Shown here in pieces: positions 9,343-19,008 of a stretch of DNA of 64,000 nt. The notes below the pieces were generated by a model. It ran no database searches and was not told where the DNA came from. It saw only the letters and a program-made list of their open reading frames with translations. Made by a program: the position numbers and the translations under genes. Every line of letters begins with the position of its first letter. The first letter of the stretch is position 1. This stretch comes from Ancylobacter radicis (GTDB lineage Bacteria > Pseudomonadota > Alphaproteobacteria > Rhizobiales > Xanthobacteraceae): contig NZ_JAHCQH010000017.1 of the NCBI RefSeq assembly GCF_018449475.1, positions 186,001-250,000 on the forward strand. Direction: 5' to 3'.

Positions 9343-10164
9343 TCACGCCTTCTTTGGCGCATAGACATGCTCCGGGCCGGGGAAAGTGCGGGCGCGCACC
9401 TCTTGGGCATAGGATTCGACGGCGGCCCCGATGGCCGGGCCAATGTCCGCGAACTTCTTCACGAAGCGCGGCACCCGGTCCGACAGGCCGAGCATGTCCT
9501 CCAGTACCAGGATCTGCCCGTCGCAGGCCACCGAACCGCCAATGCCGATGGTGGGCGGGGCCACCTCATCGGTGATCTGGCGGGCCAGCGGTTCGGAAAT
9601 CGCCTCAAGGACGATGGAAAAGGCGCCGGCCTCGGCAATCGAGCGCGCATCGTCGAGGATCAGCGCCGCGCTTGCCTCGTCGCGCCCCAGCGCCTTGAAG
9701 GAGCCGAGCGTGTTGATGGCCTGCGGGGTGAGACCCACATGGCCCATCACGGGCACGCCGCGATCAGCCAGGAAGCGCACCGTCTCCGCCATGCGCCGCC
9801 CGCCCTCCAGCTTCACCGCGCCCGCCCCGGTCTCCTTCAGCACGCGCGAGGCGGTAGCAAAAGCCTGCTGCGGCGAGCCTTCATAAGAGCCAAACGGCAG
9901 GTCGACGACCACCAGCGCATGCGAGGAGCCACGCATCACCGCCTGCCCCTGCAGGATCATCATCTCAACCGTCACCGGCACCGTCGTTTCCATGCCGTGC
10001 ATCACCATGCCCAGCGAATCGCCCACCAGCATGAAGTCGACATGCGGGTCGATGAGGCGCGCCGTGTGGGCGTGATAGGCCGTCAGCGAGACGATGGGCT
10101 CGCCACCCTTCCGGGCGCGAATATCCGGGGCTGTAAGGCGGCGAGCGGCGGACTGAACCGACAT
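9343..10164 (-). CDS. panB: 3-methyl-2-oxobutanoate hydroxymethyltransferase
   Basis: PanB makes ketopantoate from alpha-ketoisovalerate and 5,10-methylenetetrahydrofolate in pantothenate/CoA synthesis. The 273-residue protein has the Mg-binding [12 protein letters not shown] loop near 46, KLEGG near 118, and GHVGLTPQ near 139, all family hallmarks. panC is not adjacent. It lies 33 nt after the NnrU-like gene on the same strand and 137 bp before the YfgM-like gene. Confidence 0.95.
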   Translation of the reverse strand: MSVQSAARRLTAPDIRARKGGEPIVSLTAYHAHTARLIDPHVDFMLVGDSLGMVMHGMETTVPVTVEMMILQGQAVMRGSSHALVVVDLPFGSYEGSPQQAFATASRVLKETGAGAVKLEGGRRMAETVRFLADRGVPVMGHVGLTPQAINTLGSFKALGRDEASAALILDDARSIAEAGAFSIVLEAISEPLARQITDEVAPPTIGIGGSVACDGQILVLEDMLGLSDRVPRFVKKFADIGPAIGAAVESYAQEVRARTFPGPEHVYAPKKA

Positions 10165-10197
10165 CCGGAGCGTTTCCTCTTGTTTTTCTAGGGCTTG

Positions 10198-10767
10198 TCA
10201 GCCCATTACCGGCACCCCGATGATGTAGGGGTGGAGCCCGAAGGCGAGCACGGCATAAAGCACAACACCGCCGAGGATCGCAACGAGGTCGCCTCCCCAG
10301 CCCGCCGGCGCCACCGGCAGCGGGGCGTTGCGGCGCTTGGCCATGATCCGCAGAACCACCGCCCAGCCGAGGATGACGACGGCGAGCGTCACCGTCGCGG
10401 CATCCCCATTGGAGATGAGGTGCGCCAGCGCCCAGGTCTTGATCGCCACGAGGAAGGGGAATTTGAGCCACGCCTTGATGTGGCTCGGCACCAGAGCGGC
10501 CACGGCGGCGATACAGGCGATCAACATCAGCAGCAGCGCCAGATGGCGCAGGCCCACCGGCGGATCATAAAGCTGCACCGGCCCTTCGGCCCGCCACTGG
10601 CCGAAGCCATAGGCCATCATCAGCAGGGCGATCGCGGCAAGGACGCCGTGGATCATGCGGTAGGTGGTGGCTCCCAGCATGTCGTTCGCCGCGCCAACCA
10701 TCTTGCGACGCGCGGATACGAGATGGATGGCAACAAACAGCGCCAGGCCGGCGAGCATCAGGATCAT
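10198..10767 (-). CDS. NnrU family membrane protein
   Basis: The 189-residue integral membrane protein has about five or six hydrophobic helices and the N-terminal pattern LFVAIHLVSARRKMVGAAND typical of NnrU proteins. NnrU was named from nitric-oxide/nitrite reductase loci, and related proteins are haem-linked or of unknown role. No denitrification gene is nearby. It is probably co-transcribed with panB, 33 nt downstream. Confidence 0.8.
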   Translation of the reverse strand: MILMLAGLALFVAIHLVSARRKMVGAANDMLGATTYRMIHGVLAAIALLMMAYGFGQWRAEGPVQLYDPPVGLRHLALLLMLIACIAAVAALVPSHIKAWLKFPFLVAIKTWALAHLISNGDAATVTLAVVILGWAVVLRIMAKRRNAPLPVAPAGWGGDLVAILGGVVLYAVLAFGLHPYIIGVPVMG

Positions 10768-10945
10768 GGGGTGGCTCCGCGAGATGAGTGCGGCGCGAAG
10801 CTAGATCGTTTCCAAGCCGGGCGCCATCGGGCTTGCGGTCGCGCATCGCTCCGTCTGGTTGCGGTCAGGTAAACCATAACGAGCATGTACGCTCACGCTC
10901 CGCAACGTCACGTGCCAGACTGGCCGCTCTTGCGGGGGAGCTGGG

Positions 10946-11377
10946 ATGAAGCGCATCCTTTTGATCATACTGGCCACACTGGCGCTCTCACTGGCGCACG
11001 TGCCGCACGCCCGTGCACAGGCGGTAGTCGCTCACATCGACCTGTCCACGCAAAGCATGGAGGTCTGGGTCGAGGGCTGGCGGAGATACACCTGGCCGGT
11101 TTCCACGGCGCGCAAGGGGTACCGGACCCCCGTCGGCACGTTTCATCCGTACCGCATGCACCGACGCTATTTCTCGCGCAAATACGACAATGCGCCGATG
11201 CCCTATGCGGTCTTCTTCCACAAGGGCTATGCCATCCATGGCACCAACGATCTGCGGCGCCTCGGGCGCCCGGCGTCGCATGGCTGCATCCGCCTTCATC
11301 CGGAAAATGCCAAGACCTTGTTCTCACTTGTCAGCGAATTCGGACGGAGTAATACCGAGATCGTCATTACGCGATGA
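10946..11377 (+). CDS. L,D-transpeptidase (YkuD domain)
   Basis: The 143-residue exported protein has a cleavable signal peptide ending near HARAQA (residue 25), then a compact YkuD domain with HGT at about 99 and the catalytic SHGCIRLHPENA with Cys near 115. Such enzymes form 3-3 peptidoglycan cross-links or attach lipoproteins and beta-barrels to the wall. No LysM or other targeting domain is present, so it is a minimal form. A GGGGGAG ribosome site precedes the ATG. Confidence 0.9.
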   Translation: MKRILLIILATLALSLAHVPHARAQAVVAHIDLSTQSMEVWVEGWRRYTWPVSTARKGYRTPVGTFHPYRMHRRYFSRKYDNAPMPYAVFFHKGYAIHGTNDLRRLGRPASHGCIRLHPENAKTLFSLVSEFGRSNTEIVITR

Positions 11378-11472
11378 TCGAGGCCGACAGACGCGGCTGA
11401 CGATCTGCTGCTTCACATGCAGCCTAACAACGCACAGCGGGGCGGGCGTCCGGCAGCCGCGGGAATTCATTG

Positions 11473-12624
11473 ATGTTGCTGGACTATGTGACTCTGCTTA
11501 CCGCCGTCGGCATATCCGCCGCCTGCCTTTCAGCGATGATCTTCATCGGCTGGCTGATGGGCCCCAAGGACTCCTTCCTGCTCAACTGCGCGATCGGTGG
11601 CGCCCTCTGCGGCCTGGGACTCCTGCTTTACGGCTTTTATGTCGCGACCCCCAAGGTGGCGATCGCCGTCGCGGCTTTCTGCATCATACTTGTCGGCCTG
11701 TCCCTGCTGGTGGGCGCGGGCTACCGATTCCGCACGGAGCGGCCATCACGCCGGCTTGTCACCACTCTTGCCATCATCGCGAATGTCCTGGCCTTGCCCT
11801 TGCTCATTCTCGGCTATAGCGGCATCGGTTTCGCGCCGATCAACGCCACCGTGGCCGTATTGCTGTTCCTTGTGGCTGGACAATACTGGGGCGCCCGCCG
11901 TCACGCCCCCGTCGCCATTGGCGGGCTGTGCGTTCTCTATTCCCTGATGGGACTCACCTTCCTGCTCTGCGCGATCATCATTGCCATAGATGGCCGTCTG
12001 ACACTGCCAGGCGCGCCCTCCGGTTGGGCCGAGGATTTTTCGCTGCTGGTCATGATCGCCTGCGTCCCCGGCATCGGCGCCGTGACGCTGACATTGAGCC
12101 AGACCCGGACCGCACGTGAACACCAGCGGGCCGCGATGACCGACTCGCTGACCGGTTTGATGAACCGCCGCGCCCTGTTCAAGGCGCAGGGCGGCTGTCC
12201 CATCGCCGCCGGGACAGCCATCATCGTGTTCGACATCGACCACTTCAAAAGCATCAATGATAGTCACGGGCACGCCGTCGGCGATCAGGTGATCGTCCAA
12301 TTCGCCCGCGCGATCGAACGTGAAATCCCGAAGGACACTCTTGCCGCGCGGCTCGGCGGCGAAGAATTCGCGCTGGTCGTTCCCTCATCCTCGGCGGACC
12401 GGGCTTTTCGGCTTGCCGAGAATGTGTGTCGGTACTTTGCGCAGATGTCGACCTCGATCGGCATTGCCGGCTTCTCAAGCACTGCCAGCGCCGGCATTGC
12501 CTTCGGCGTCGTCCACGGGGGAACCTTTGAGCAGGTACTGAACGAGGCCGACAAGGCACTTTATGCCGCCAAGCGCAGCGGGAGAAACCGCGTCATTCCA
12601 GCGGAGCCGAGGCTTTATGGATAG
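11473..12624 (+). CDS. Membrane-bound diguanylate cyclase (GGDEF)
   Basis: The N-terminal ~200 residues carry six to seven hydrophobic helices, and the C-terminal ~160 form a GGDEF domain with LTGLMNRRALF, FDIDHFKSIND, and the active-site variant GGEEF. It should make cyclic di-GMP from two GTP. No RxxD inhibitory site five residues before GGEEF is visible (PKDTLAARLGGEEF), so product inhibition may be absent. ATG 11473 directly follows an in-frame TTG. It converges on prfC. Confidence 0.88.
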   Translation: MLLDYVTLLTAVGISAACLSAMIFIGWLMGPKDSFLLNCAIGGALCGLGLLLYGFYVATPKVAIAVAAFCIILVGLSLLVGAGYRFRTERPSRRLVTTLAIIANVLALPLLILGYSGIGFAPINATVAVLLFLVAGQYWGARRHAPVAIGGLCVLYSLMGLTFLLCAIIIAIDGRLTLPGAPSGWAEDFSLLVMIACVPGIGAVTLTLSQTRTAREHQRAAMTDSLTGLMNRRALFKAQGGCPIAAGTAIIVFDIDHFKSINDSHGHAVGDQVIVQFARAIEREIPKDTLAARLGGEEFALVVPSSSADRAFRLAENVCRYFAQMSTSIGIAGFSSTASAGIAFGVVHGGTFEQVLNEADKALYAAKRSGRNRVIPAEPRLYG

Positions 12625-12630
12625 CGCGCG

Positions 12631-12656
12631 AGAAGGTGGCCTCAGGCCGCCTTCTT
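12631..12656. terminator. Hairpin between convergent GGDEF and prfC genes
   Basis: GAAGGTGGCCT and AGGCCGCCTTC form a stem around a one-base centre, with flanking A/T-rich ends, so it could serve both strands. It overlaps the prfC stop codon. Confidence 0.5.
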
Positions 12657-14249
12657 CACGTCCTTCACATCGGTGAAGACGATGCCGGGCCAGCGATCGC
12701 CTGTGTAGCCGATCATGAAAGCCGAGGGGCTGAGGAACACCAGATCGCCATCGAGGTCCTCCGCCGTCGAGAGGCGATTGCCGGCGGCGAATTCGTCGAG
12801 CCGCTTAGGATCGGCCGCCGAGACCCAGCGGGCAAGCTGAAACTCGGACATGTCGAAGCCGACATCGAGCCCATACTCGGCCTCCAGCCGGTTCTTCAGC
12901 ACGTCGAGCTGAAGGGGACCGACGACGCCGACGAGAGCGGGCGAGCCATCCGTCGGGCGGAAGACCTGGACGACGCCCTCTTCCGCCATTTCCTGCAGCG
13001 CCTGCTTCAGCTTCTTGGCTTTCATGGCGTCGGAGAGCTTTACCCGGCGCAGGATTTCCGGTGCGAAGCTCGGCACGCCGACGAAGTTGATCTCCTCGCC
13101 CTCGGTCAGCGTGTCGCCGATGCGCAGATTGCCGTGATTGGGGATGCCGACCACGTCGCCGGCATAGGCTTCCTCCGCCAGTTGGCGATCCTGCGCGAAG
13201 AAGAACTGCGGCGTGGCCAGGCTCATCGGCTTGCCGGTACGCACCAGCTTGGCCTTCATGCCGCGCTGGAGCCGGCCCGAACACAGCCGCGCAAAGGCGA
13301 TACGGTCCCGATGATTGGGGTCCATGTTCGCCTGGATCTTGAAGACGAAGGCCGTCATGCGCGGTTCCTCCGCTTCGACGCGGCGCTTGTCGGCGTCCTG
13401 CGCCCGCGGTGGCGGGGCGTAGCGGCCGAGCCCTTCGAGCAGGTCGCCGACGCCGAAATTGCGCAGCGCCGAGCCGAAATAGACCGGCGTCAGATGGCCT
13501 TCGAGGAAGGATTCAAGGTCGAACGGGTTGCAACCCTCGCGCACCAGACCGAGTTCCTCGGCGAGCGCCGGCTCTTCCAGCGTTACGTTAAGCGCGGCGA
13601 TCTCCGCCATGCTCATCTGCCGCAACGGGCCTGTCTTGCCTTCGTCGCCATCGAGCAGGCGCATGCCACCGGTGGCGACATCCATGGTGCCGACAAAGTC
13701 GCGCCCGCGGCCCACCGGCCAGGTCATCGGCGAGGTGTCGAGCGCCAGCGTCTTCTCGATCTCGTCGAGAATCTCGAACGGATCACGACTCTCGCGGTCC
13801 ATCTTGTTGATGAAGGTGATGATCGGAATATCGCGCAGCCGGCAGACTTCCAGCAGTTTGCGCGTGCGTGCCTCGATACCCTTGGCCGCATCGATCACCA
13901 TCACCGCCGCGTCGACCGCGGTCAGCGTGCGGTAGGTGTCTTCCGAGAAGTCCTCATGGCCCGGCGTGTCGAGCAAGTTGAACACATGCCCGTCGAACTC
14001 GAAGGTCATCACCGACGTCGCGACGGAAATGCCGCGCTCGCGCTCGATCGCCATCCAGTCCGAACGCGTCGAGCGTCGGTCCTTCTTGGCGCGCACCTGT
14101 CCGGCGAGCTGGATCGCGCCGCCGAACAGCAGCAGCTTTTCGGTCAGCGTGGTCTTACCCGCATCCGGATGAGAGATGATCGCGAAGGTGCGACGGCGCG
14201 CCACTTCAAGCGCGATCGGCGAGGCGGCGGAGTTGGAGAGAGCGTTCAT
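12642..14249 (-). CDS. prfC: Peptide chain release factor 3
   Basis: RF3 is the GTPase that recycles RF1/RF2 from the ribosome. The 535-residue protein has the G1 loop HPDAGKTT near 28, the RF3-specific RSTRSDWMAIERERGIS, DTPGHEDFSEDTYRTL (G3), NKMDRESRDP (G4), and a C-terminal ELQLxVLKNRLEAEYG-like segment (GPLQLDVLKNRLEAEYG). The length matches the family (about 530). Confidence 0.96.
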   Translation of the reverse strand: MNALSNSAASPIALEVARRRTFAIISHPDAGKTTLTEKLLLFGGAIQLAGQVRAKKDRRSTRSDWMAIERERGISVATSVMTFEFDGHVFNLLDTPGHEDFSEDTYRTLTAVDAAVMVIDAAKGIEARTRKLLEVCRLRDIPIITFINKMDRESRDPFEILDEIEKTLALDTSPMTWPVGRGRDFVGTMDVATGGMRLLDGDEGKTGPLRQMSMAEIAALNVTLEEPALAEELGLVREGCNPFDLESFLEGHLTPVYFGSALRNFGVGDLLEGLGRYAPPPRAQDADKRRVEAEEPRMTAFVFKIQANMDPNHRDRIAFARLCSGRLQRGMKAKLVRTGKPMSLATPQFFFAQDRQLAEEAYAGDVVGIPNHGNLRIGDTLTEGEEINFVGVPSFAPEILRRVKLSDAMKAKKLKQALQEMAEEGVVQVFRPTDGSPALVGVVGPLQLDVLKNRLEAEYGLDVGFDMSEFQLARWVSAADPKRLDEFAAGNRLSTAEDLDGDLVFLSPSAFMIGYTGDRWPGIVFTDVKDVKKAA

Positions 14250-14308
14250 AGGCCGGAAATGGCAGGGATGAGGCGCGGGATCAAGGGGCGTGCGGCACGT
14301 CCGGTGAT

Positions 14309-14656
14309 TCAGCCGAACCGCGCCGCGTAGGCCTCCGGCTTGAAGCCGACGAGCAACGTACCATCCGCGTCGAGCACCGGCCGCTTGATGAGCGAGGGCT
14401 GCGCCTGCATCAGCACCAGTGCCTTGCCCTCGTCGATATCGGCCTTGTCGGCCTCATCGAGCTTGCGGAAGGTGGTGCCGGCGCGGTTCAGCAGCGGTTC
14501 CCAGCCGACCTTGCCCGCCCACTCCTGCAACCGCCCAAGGTCGATGCCGGACGCCTTGTAGTCGTGGAACTGGTAGGCCACGCCCTGCGCGTCGAGCCAG
14601 GCGCGCGCCTTTTTCATCGTGTCGCAGTTCTTGATGCCATAGATCGTGACAGCCAC
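14309..14656 (-). CDS. Spx/ArsC-like (YffB family) thioredoxin-fold protein
   Basis: The 115-residue protein starts AVTIYGIKNCDTMKKARAWLDAQGVAYQFHDYK. It has a single N-terminal Cys (Cys11) in NCDTMKK, the YffB/Spx pattern, and RPVLDADG in the C-terminal half. YffB-like proteins are glutathione-dependent reductases related to arsenate reductase. There are no ars genes nearby, so arsenate resistance is unlikely. It lies between prfC and the coxM-type gene on the same strand. Confidence 0.85.
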   Translation of the reverse strand: MAVTIYGIKNCDTMKKARAWLDAQGVAYQFHDYKASGIDLGRLQEWAGKVGWEPLLNRAGTTFRKLDEADKADIDEGKALVLMQAQPSLIKRPVLDADGTLLVGFKPEAYAARFG

Positions 14657-14673
14657 GCGGAACCTCGCAAAGC

Positions 14674-15485
14674 TCAGCCGAGCGCGAGGATCCGCGACAC
14701 GGCGCGCCTCGTCATAACGCCGGCCAGATGCGCGCGATAGGCGCCGGTGCCGTGGATGTCGCTGATCATCGCGTCACCGTCGAGCCAAAGCCCGTCCAAC
14801 GCGGACGGATCGAAGTCGGTCATAAGCGCGGCCTCGGCCTCGCTCCAGCGGAACACCCCGCCTTGCCCGGTGCCGGTGATGGCCACGCGCACCTTGCCCA
14901 TGCCGCGCCAGACAAAGGCGCCCGCCATCGCATAGCGGGAAGCCGGATTGGGGAACTTCTCATAGGCTCCCTGCCCGCCGAGCGGGAAGATCACCTTGAG
15001 GATCACTTCCGCAGGCTCCAGCGCCGTCTCGAACAGATCACGGAAGAAATCCCCGGCCGGGATCTCCCGCTTGTCGGTCACGATCGTCGCATCAAGCGCG
15101 AGACAGGCGGCGGGATAGTCGGCGGAAGGGTCGTTATTGGCGATCGAGCCACCCAGCGTGCCGCGATTGCGCACCGCCGGATCGCCGATCAGCTCCGCCA
15201 AAGCGGCCAACGCCGGGAGCGCCTCACGCACCAGCGGGGACGCGGCGACATCGGCGTGGCGGGTCATGGCGCCGATGACCAGCGTGTCGCCCTCGCGCGA
15301 CATGCCGGCAAGACCGGGAATGGCGGCGAGGTCGATCAGGTCGCTCGGGCTGGCAAGACGTTGCTTGAGGGTCGCAATAAGCGTCTGGCCGCCGGCGAGG
15401 AGCTTGGCCTCGTCATTACCGCCGAGAAGGGCATGAACCGTCGGCAGGTCCGTCGGGCGGTGATAGGTGAAGGGGAACATGCCGC

Positions 15486-15489
<4 letters not shown>
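14674..15489 (-). CDS. Mo-hydroxylase FAD subunit (CoxM/CutM family)
   Basis: This 271-residue FAD-binding medium subunit of the xanthine dehydrogenase/CO dehydrogenase superfamily passes electrons between the [2Fe-2S] subunit and the acceptor. The two FAD motifs are present as AGGQTLIATLKQRLA near 32 and GTLGGSIANNDPSADYP near 108. The start overlaps the coxS-type stop by 4 nt (15486-15489), indicating translational coupling. The catalytic large subunit expected in such an operon is absent here; the nearest are 19 kb away at 34038 and 36596. Confidence 0.9.
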
Positions 15490-15974
<485 letters not shown>

Positions 15975-16006
15975 CGGCTTGCTCCCGGTCGCCTATGCGC
16001 GAAACG

Positions 16007-16471
16007 CTATTCGGTGGTGACGTCGACGGGCGCCGGCGCCACAAGCAGGGCAAAGGCCCCGAAGAACTCGCCCGCCAGCTTCTTAGAGGTCCCCTCGATG
16101 AGCCGGGCGCCAAGCTGGGCGATCTTGCCGCCAACTTTCGCCTGCGCCTCGTAATTGAGGATGGTGACACCCTCCTCCTCAATCAGCCAGACCTTCGCCC
16201 CGCCCTTGGCGAAACCCGCGACGCCCCCCTGCCCCTCGCCGTAGATGCGGTAGGCGGTGGGCGGTTCAAGGTCGGACAGCGTCACCGCGCCGGCAAAGGC
16301 GGCCTTCACCGGCCCGATCTTCAGCACGACCTTGGCGGTGAACTCGGTCGGCGACGTCTGCACCAACTCCTGGCATCCCGGAATGCACTGACGCAGTATC
16401 TCCGCATCGTTGAGCGCGCGCCACACCTCCTCGCGAGGGGCCTCAATGCGCTGGGAACCGGTCAAATCCAT
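16007..16471 (-). CDS. coxG: CoxG-like SRPBCC protein
   Basis: The 154-residue protein starts [34 protein letters not shown]. This is the Bet v1-like (SRPBCC) fold of CoxG, which helps membrane attachment or maturation of CO-dehydrogenase-type enzymes. No C-terminal membrane anchor is visible (it ends [10 protein letters not shown]). ATG 16471 is used because the sequence before it is not protein-like. It is first in the coxG-S-M operon, behind the promoter at 16639-16667. Confidence 0.85.
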   Translation of the reverse strand: MDLTGSQRIEAPREEVWRALNDAEILRQCIPGCQELVQTSPTEFTAKVVLKIGPVKAAFAGAVTLSDLEPPTAYRIYGEGQGGVAGFAKGGAKVWLIEEEGVTILNYEAQAKVGGKIAQLGARLIEGTSKKLAGEFFGAFALLVAPAPVDVTTE

Positions 16472-16638
16472 AGGGCACCTGAATTTTCTGCGCGGCCACG
16501 ACGGAGCAGTCACCTTGAGGCCGGCCCGGTGCCTGAGCAACCCATGTGCCAACCCTCGAATAACCACGCTTCCGCCGCTACCAGCCTCCGCCGGGAACCG
16601 GCCTGAAGCGAAAATGCCCGCATAGGAGGCGCGCGCTG

Positions 16639-16667
16639 CATAAAATTGACGCAACGCTAAGTGTCAA
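16639..16667 (-). promoter_or_regulatory. Candidate sigma-70 promoter for coxG-S-M
   Basis: On the minus strand TTGACA (complement of 16662-16667) is followed after exactly 17 nt by TTTATG (complement of 16639-16644). The element lies within an inverted repeat ATTGAC-N12-GTCAAT (16645-16668), so a repressor there would cover the -35 box. The predicted leader to coxG is about 160 nt. Confidence 0.5.
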
Positions 16668-16693
16668 TCTTTATTGAGCAAAATTGCATTATT

Positions 16694-16719
16694 GGTATGG
16701 TCACATAGCACACCATACC
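16694..16719. promoter_or_regulatory. Perfect inverted repeat, candidate operator
   Basis: GGTATGGT, 10 nt, then ACCATACC. It lies about 110 bp upstream of the ABC binding-protein gene and just after the TTGCATTATTGGT motif. Spacing fits a dimeric regulator. The GntR-family gene at 31196 is the only regulator in the island, but no evidence ties it to this site. Confidence 0.45.
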
Positions 16720-16825
16720 TGCCGCAGCGTAGTGCGCTTTCCAGCACCGCGGCCGACGCGTTCCGAGCGGCCCCTCCCAGCGGGGCGAGACAACCACACG
16801 CCGTTCCAGAACAGGGAAGACTGAC

Positions 16826-18043
16826 ATGTCCGACATGGGTTTGCTCCGCTCCGCCCGCCTCGCCTTGCTGGCGGGCGGTCTTGCCGCCGGCCTTCTCGCC
16901 GCCGGCGCTGCCAAGGCGCAGGAAGTCATCAAGATTGGCGCGCCGCTCGCGCTCACCGGAGGCCTCGCCGACGAGGGCAAGAAGCAGGACATCGTCTGGA
17001 AGATGTGGGTCGAGAAGGTCAATGCCGCCGGCGGCCTTCAGGTCGGCGACAAGAAGATGAAGGTCGAGCTGATCGAGTACGACTACCAGTCGGAAGGCCA
17101 GCGCGCGAGCCAGCTCGCCGAAAAGCTCATCAATGACGACAAGGTGCAGTTCCTCTTCGCGCCCTTCGGTTCCGGCCATACCAAGATCGTCGCCGGCGTC
17201 GGCGAGCGGTACCAGATTCCCACCATCGCCTGCGTCGCCTCCTCCGAGAGCGTCTTCGACCAGACCTTCAAGCATCTGTTCGGCACGCTCTCGCCGAATG
17301 GCGGCATGACCACGGCCATGGTGAAGCTGTTCAAGGAAAAGTACCCGGAGACCAAGACCATCGCCGTTCTCGGGCGCGACGACGTGTTCCCCAAGTCGAT
17401 GGCCGAGGGCATCGCCAAGGCGGCGGAGGCGCAGGGCCTGACCGTTGCCTACAAGGAACTCTATCCGGTCGGCACGATGGATCACGCCGCCGCGCTGTCC
17501 TCGATCAAGGCCACCAAGCCCGACTGGATCTACATCACCGGCTATACGCAGGACCTGATCCTTGCCCGCAAGCAGATGCAGGATCTCGGCGTCACCGCGC
17601 CCATCGTCACCATGGTGACGGGCCCGTCCTACAAGGAATTCACCGAAGGCCTCGGCAAGCTGGCGAACGGCATCACCTCGTCGAGCTGGTGGCACCACGC
17701 GACCTCCTACACCGGCGAGGGCGTGTGGCCGACCACCGCCGCTTTCTATGAGGAGTTCAAGGCGAAGACCGGCGGCGATCCCGACTATGTGCACGGTTCC
17801 TGTGCCGCCGCTGGCGAGGTGATCGCCGACGCTCTGGAGCGTACCGGCTCGCTCGACAAGGCGAAGTTGCGCGATGCGATCGCCGCAACCGACATCCAGA
17901 CCTTCTACGGCCCGATCAAGTTCGGCCCGAACGGTATGAACCTGCCGCGCGAACTGCCGATCATCCAGGTGCAGGACGAGACCATCAAGGTGCTCGCCCC
18001 GGCGGCCATCAAGAACGCCGACATGATCGCCATGCCGAAGTGA
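16826..18043 (+). CDS. ABC importer substrate-binding protein (LivK/amide type)
   Basis: The 405-residue periplasmic receptor has a signal peptide ending near AAKAQE (about residue 31), then a type I periplasmic fold: IKIGAPLALTGGLADEGKKQDIVWKMWVEKVNAAGG and the Asp/Tyr-rich ligand loop. This is the branched-chain amino acid/amide family, which also binds aromatic acids and heterocyclic compounds. It opens a run of five transporter genes. AGGGAAGA precedes ATG 16826. A strong hairpin follows the stop codon. The ligand is unknown, but the adjacent CoA-transferase and Mo-hydroxylase genes favour a carboxylate or lactam over an ordinary amino acid. Confidence 0.92.
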   Translation: MSDMGLLRSARLALLAGGLAAGLLAAGAAKAQEVIKIGAPLALTGGLADEGKKQDIVWKMWVEKVNAAGGLQVGDKKMKVELIEYDYQSEGQRASQLAEKLINDDKVQFLFAPFGSGHTKIVAGVGERYQIPTIACVASSESVFDQTFKHLFGTLSPNGGMTTAMVKLFKEKYPETKTIAVLGRDDVFPKSMAEGIAKAAEAQGLTVAYKELYPVGTMDHAAALSSIKATKPDWIYITGYTQDLILARKQMQDLGVTAPIVTMVTGPSYKEFTEGLGKLANGITSSSWWHHATSYTGEGVWPTTAAFYEEFKAKTGGDPDYVHGSCAAAGEVIADALERTGSLDKAKLRDAIAATDIQTFYGPIKFGPNGMNLPRELPIIQVQDETIKVLAPAAIKNADMIAMPK

Positions 18044-18076
18044 CCACCGCAGCGACGTGACCAAACGGCCCATCAC

Positions 18077-18113
18077 GCGATGCGGCAGGTGTCTTGCCAC
18101 TCTGCCGCATCGC
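18077..18113. terminator. 12-bp stem hairpin after the binding-protein gene
   Basis: GCGATGCGGCAG (18077-18088) pairs perfectly with CTGCCGCATCGC (18102-18113) across a 13-nt loop. No T-run follows. Its position between the binding-protein gene and its permease suggests an mRNA-stabilising or partially terminating hairpin that would raise the receptor level relative to the membrane components. Confidence 0.6.
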
Positions 18114-18144
18114 CCGCGCCGCTGATCGCGATCTCAGGAAGCCC

Positions 18145-19008
18145 ATGGCCATCTATCTGCAAACACTCGTCAACGGCCTGATGCTCGGCGCACTCTATGC
18201 GTGCCTGGCCGTCGGCTTCTCGCTGGTGTGGGGCGTGCTGAACGTCATCAACATGCTCCACGGCTCCTTCATCATTCTCGGCGGCTACCTCACCTATTTC
18301 GCCTGGCACGCTTACGGCATCCATCCGGTCATCATGCTGCCGGTGGTCGCCGCCCTCATGTTCGCCCTCGGCTTCGCGCTCCAGCGCGGCCTGATCAACA
18401 AGGTCGTCAGCGCCCCGGTGCTCACCACACTGACGCTGACCTTCGGGCTGGACATGATCCTCTACAACGCGATGACCTATTTCTTTACGGCGACGCCGCG
18501 CCGGATCACGCTCGATCTCGGCGCGATCAGCCTCGGCCCGATCACGCTTCCGGTAGACCGCCTGCTCGGCACCGGTCTCGCCCTGCTGCTGACCCTGCTG
18601 CTCTATGCGGTGATGCGCGGCTCCAGCATCGGGCGCGCCATCGTCGCCGTGCGCATGGACCGCATGGCCGCGGAACTGATGGGCATCCGCACCGACCGCA
18701 TCTACGCCATCACCTTCGGCATCGGCGCGTTGATGGCGGGGGCCGCCGGCGTCGTCTTCGCCACCATCTTTCCCATCACCACCAATGTCACCGGCATCTG
18801 GCTCGGTAAGGCCTTCGTGGTCTGCGTCGTCGGTGGCCTCGGCTCGGTGCCCGGCGCCCTGGTGGGCGGGCTCGTGCTCGGACTGGTGGAGAGCTTCGCG
18901 GGCCATTGGTTCGGGCCGCAGCAGGCGATGACGGCCGGCTTCCTGCTCATGCTGGTGCTGCTTCTCACCCGCCCCACGGGCCTCGTCGGCGTGAAGGGTT
19001 ACGAATGA
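18145..19008 (+). CDS. ABC importer permease (LivH family)
   Basis: The 287-residue permease has about eight hydrophobic helices and the LivH N-terminus LQTLVNGLMLGALYACLAVGFSLVWGVLNVINMLHG. It forms the membrane channel with the next gene product. The start at 18145 follows AGGAAG; an in-frame start at 18094 lies inside the intergenic hairpin region and is unlikely. Its stop overlaps the next start (ATGA at 19005-19008). Confidence 0.92.
   Translation: MAIYLQTLVNGLMLGALYACLAVGFSLVWGVLNVINMLHGSFIILGGYLTYFAWHAYGIHPVIMLPVVAALMFALGFALQRGLINKVVSAPVLTTLTLTFGLDMILYNAMTYFFTATPRRITLDLGAISLGPITLPVDRLLGTGLALLLTLLLYAVMRGSSIGRAIVAVRMDRMAAELMGIRTDRIYAITFGIGALMAGAAGVVFATIFPITTNVTGIWLGKAFVVCVVGGLGSVPGALVGGLVLGLVESFAGHWFGPQQAMTAGFLLMLVLLLTRPTGLVGVKGYE

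Larger units (their letters stand above)
16472..16825. other. 354-bp divergent control region between coxG and the ABC importer
   Basis: I see no gene here. The stretch 16630-16725 is AT-rich compared with its surroundings and contains a good sigma-70-like promoter reading toward coxG, an ATTGAC/GTCAAT inverted repeat, a TTGCATTATTGGT motif repeated at 21424, and a perfect 8-bp inverted repeat. It likely controls both directions. Confidence 0.6.

Noticed and set aside
12636-14330. Plus-strand open frame opposite prfC
   Set aside because: Antisense to a complete RF3 gene with all GTPase motifs.
14309-14656. Arsenate reductase ArsC
   Set aside because: The NCDTMKK pattern is that of YffB/Spx-like proteins and no arsenic-resistance genes are adjacent.
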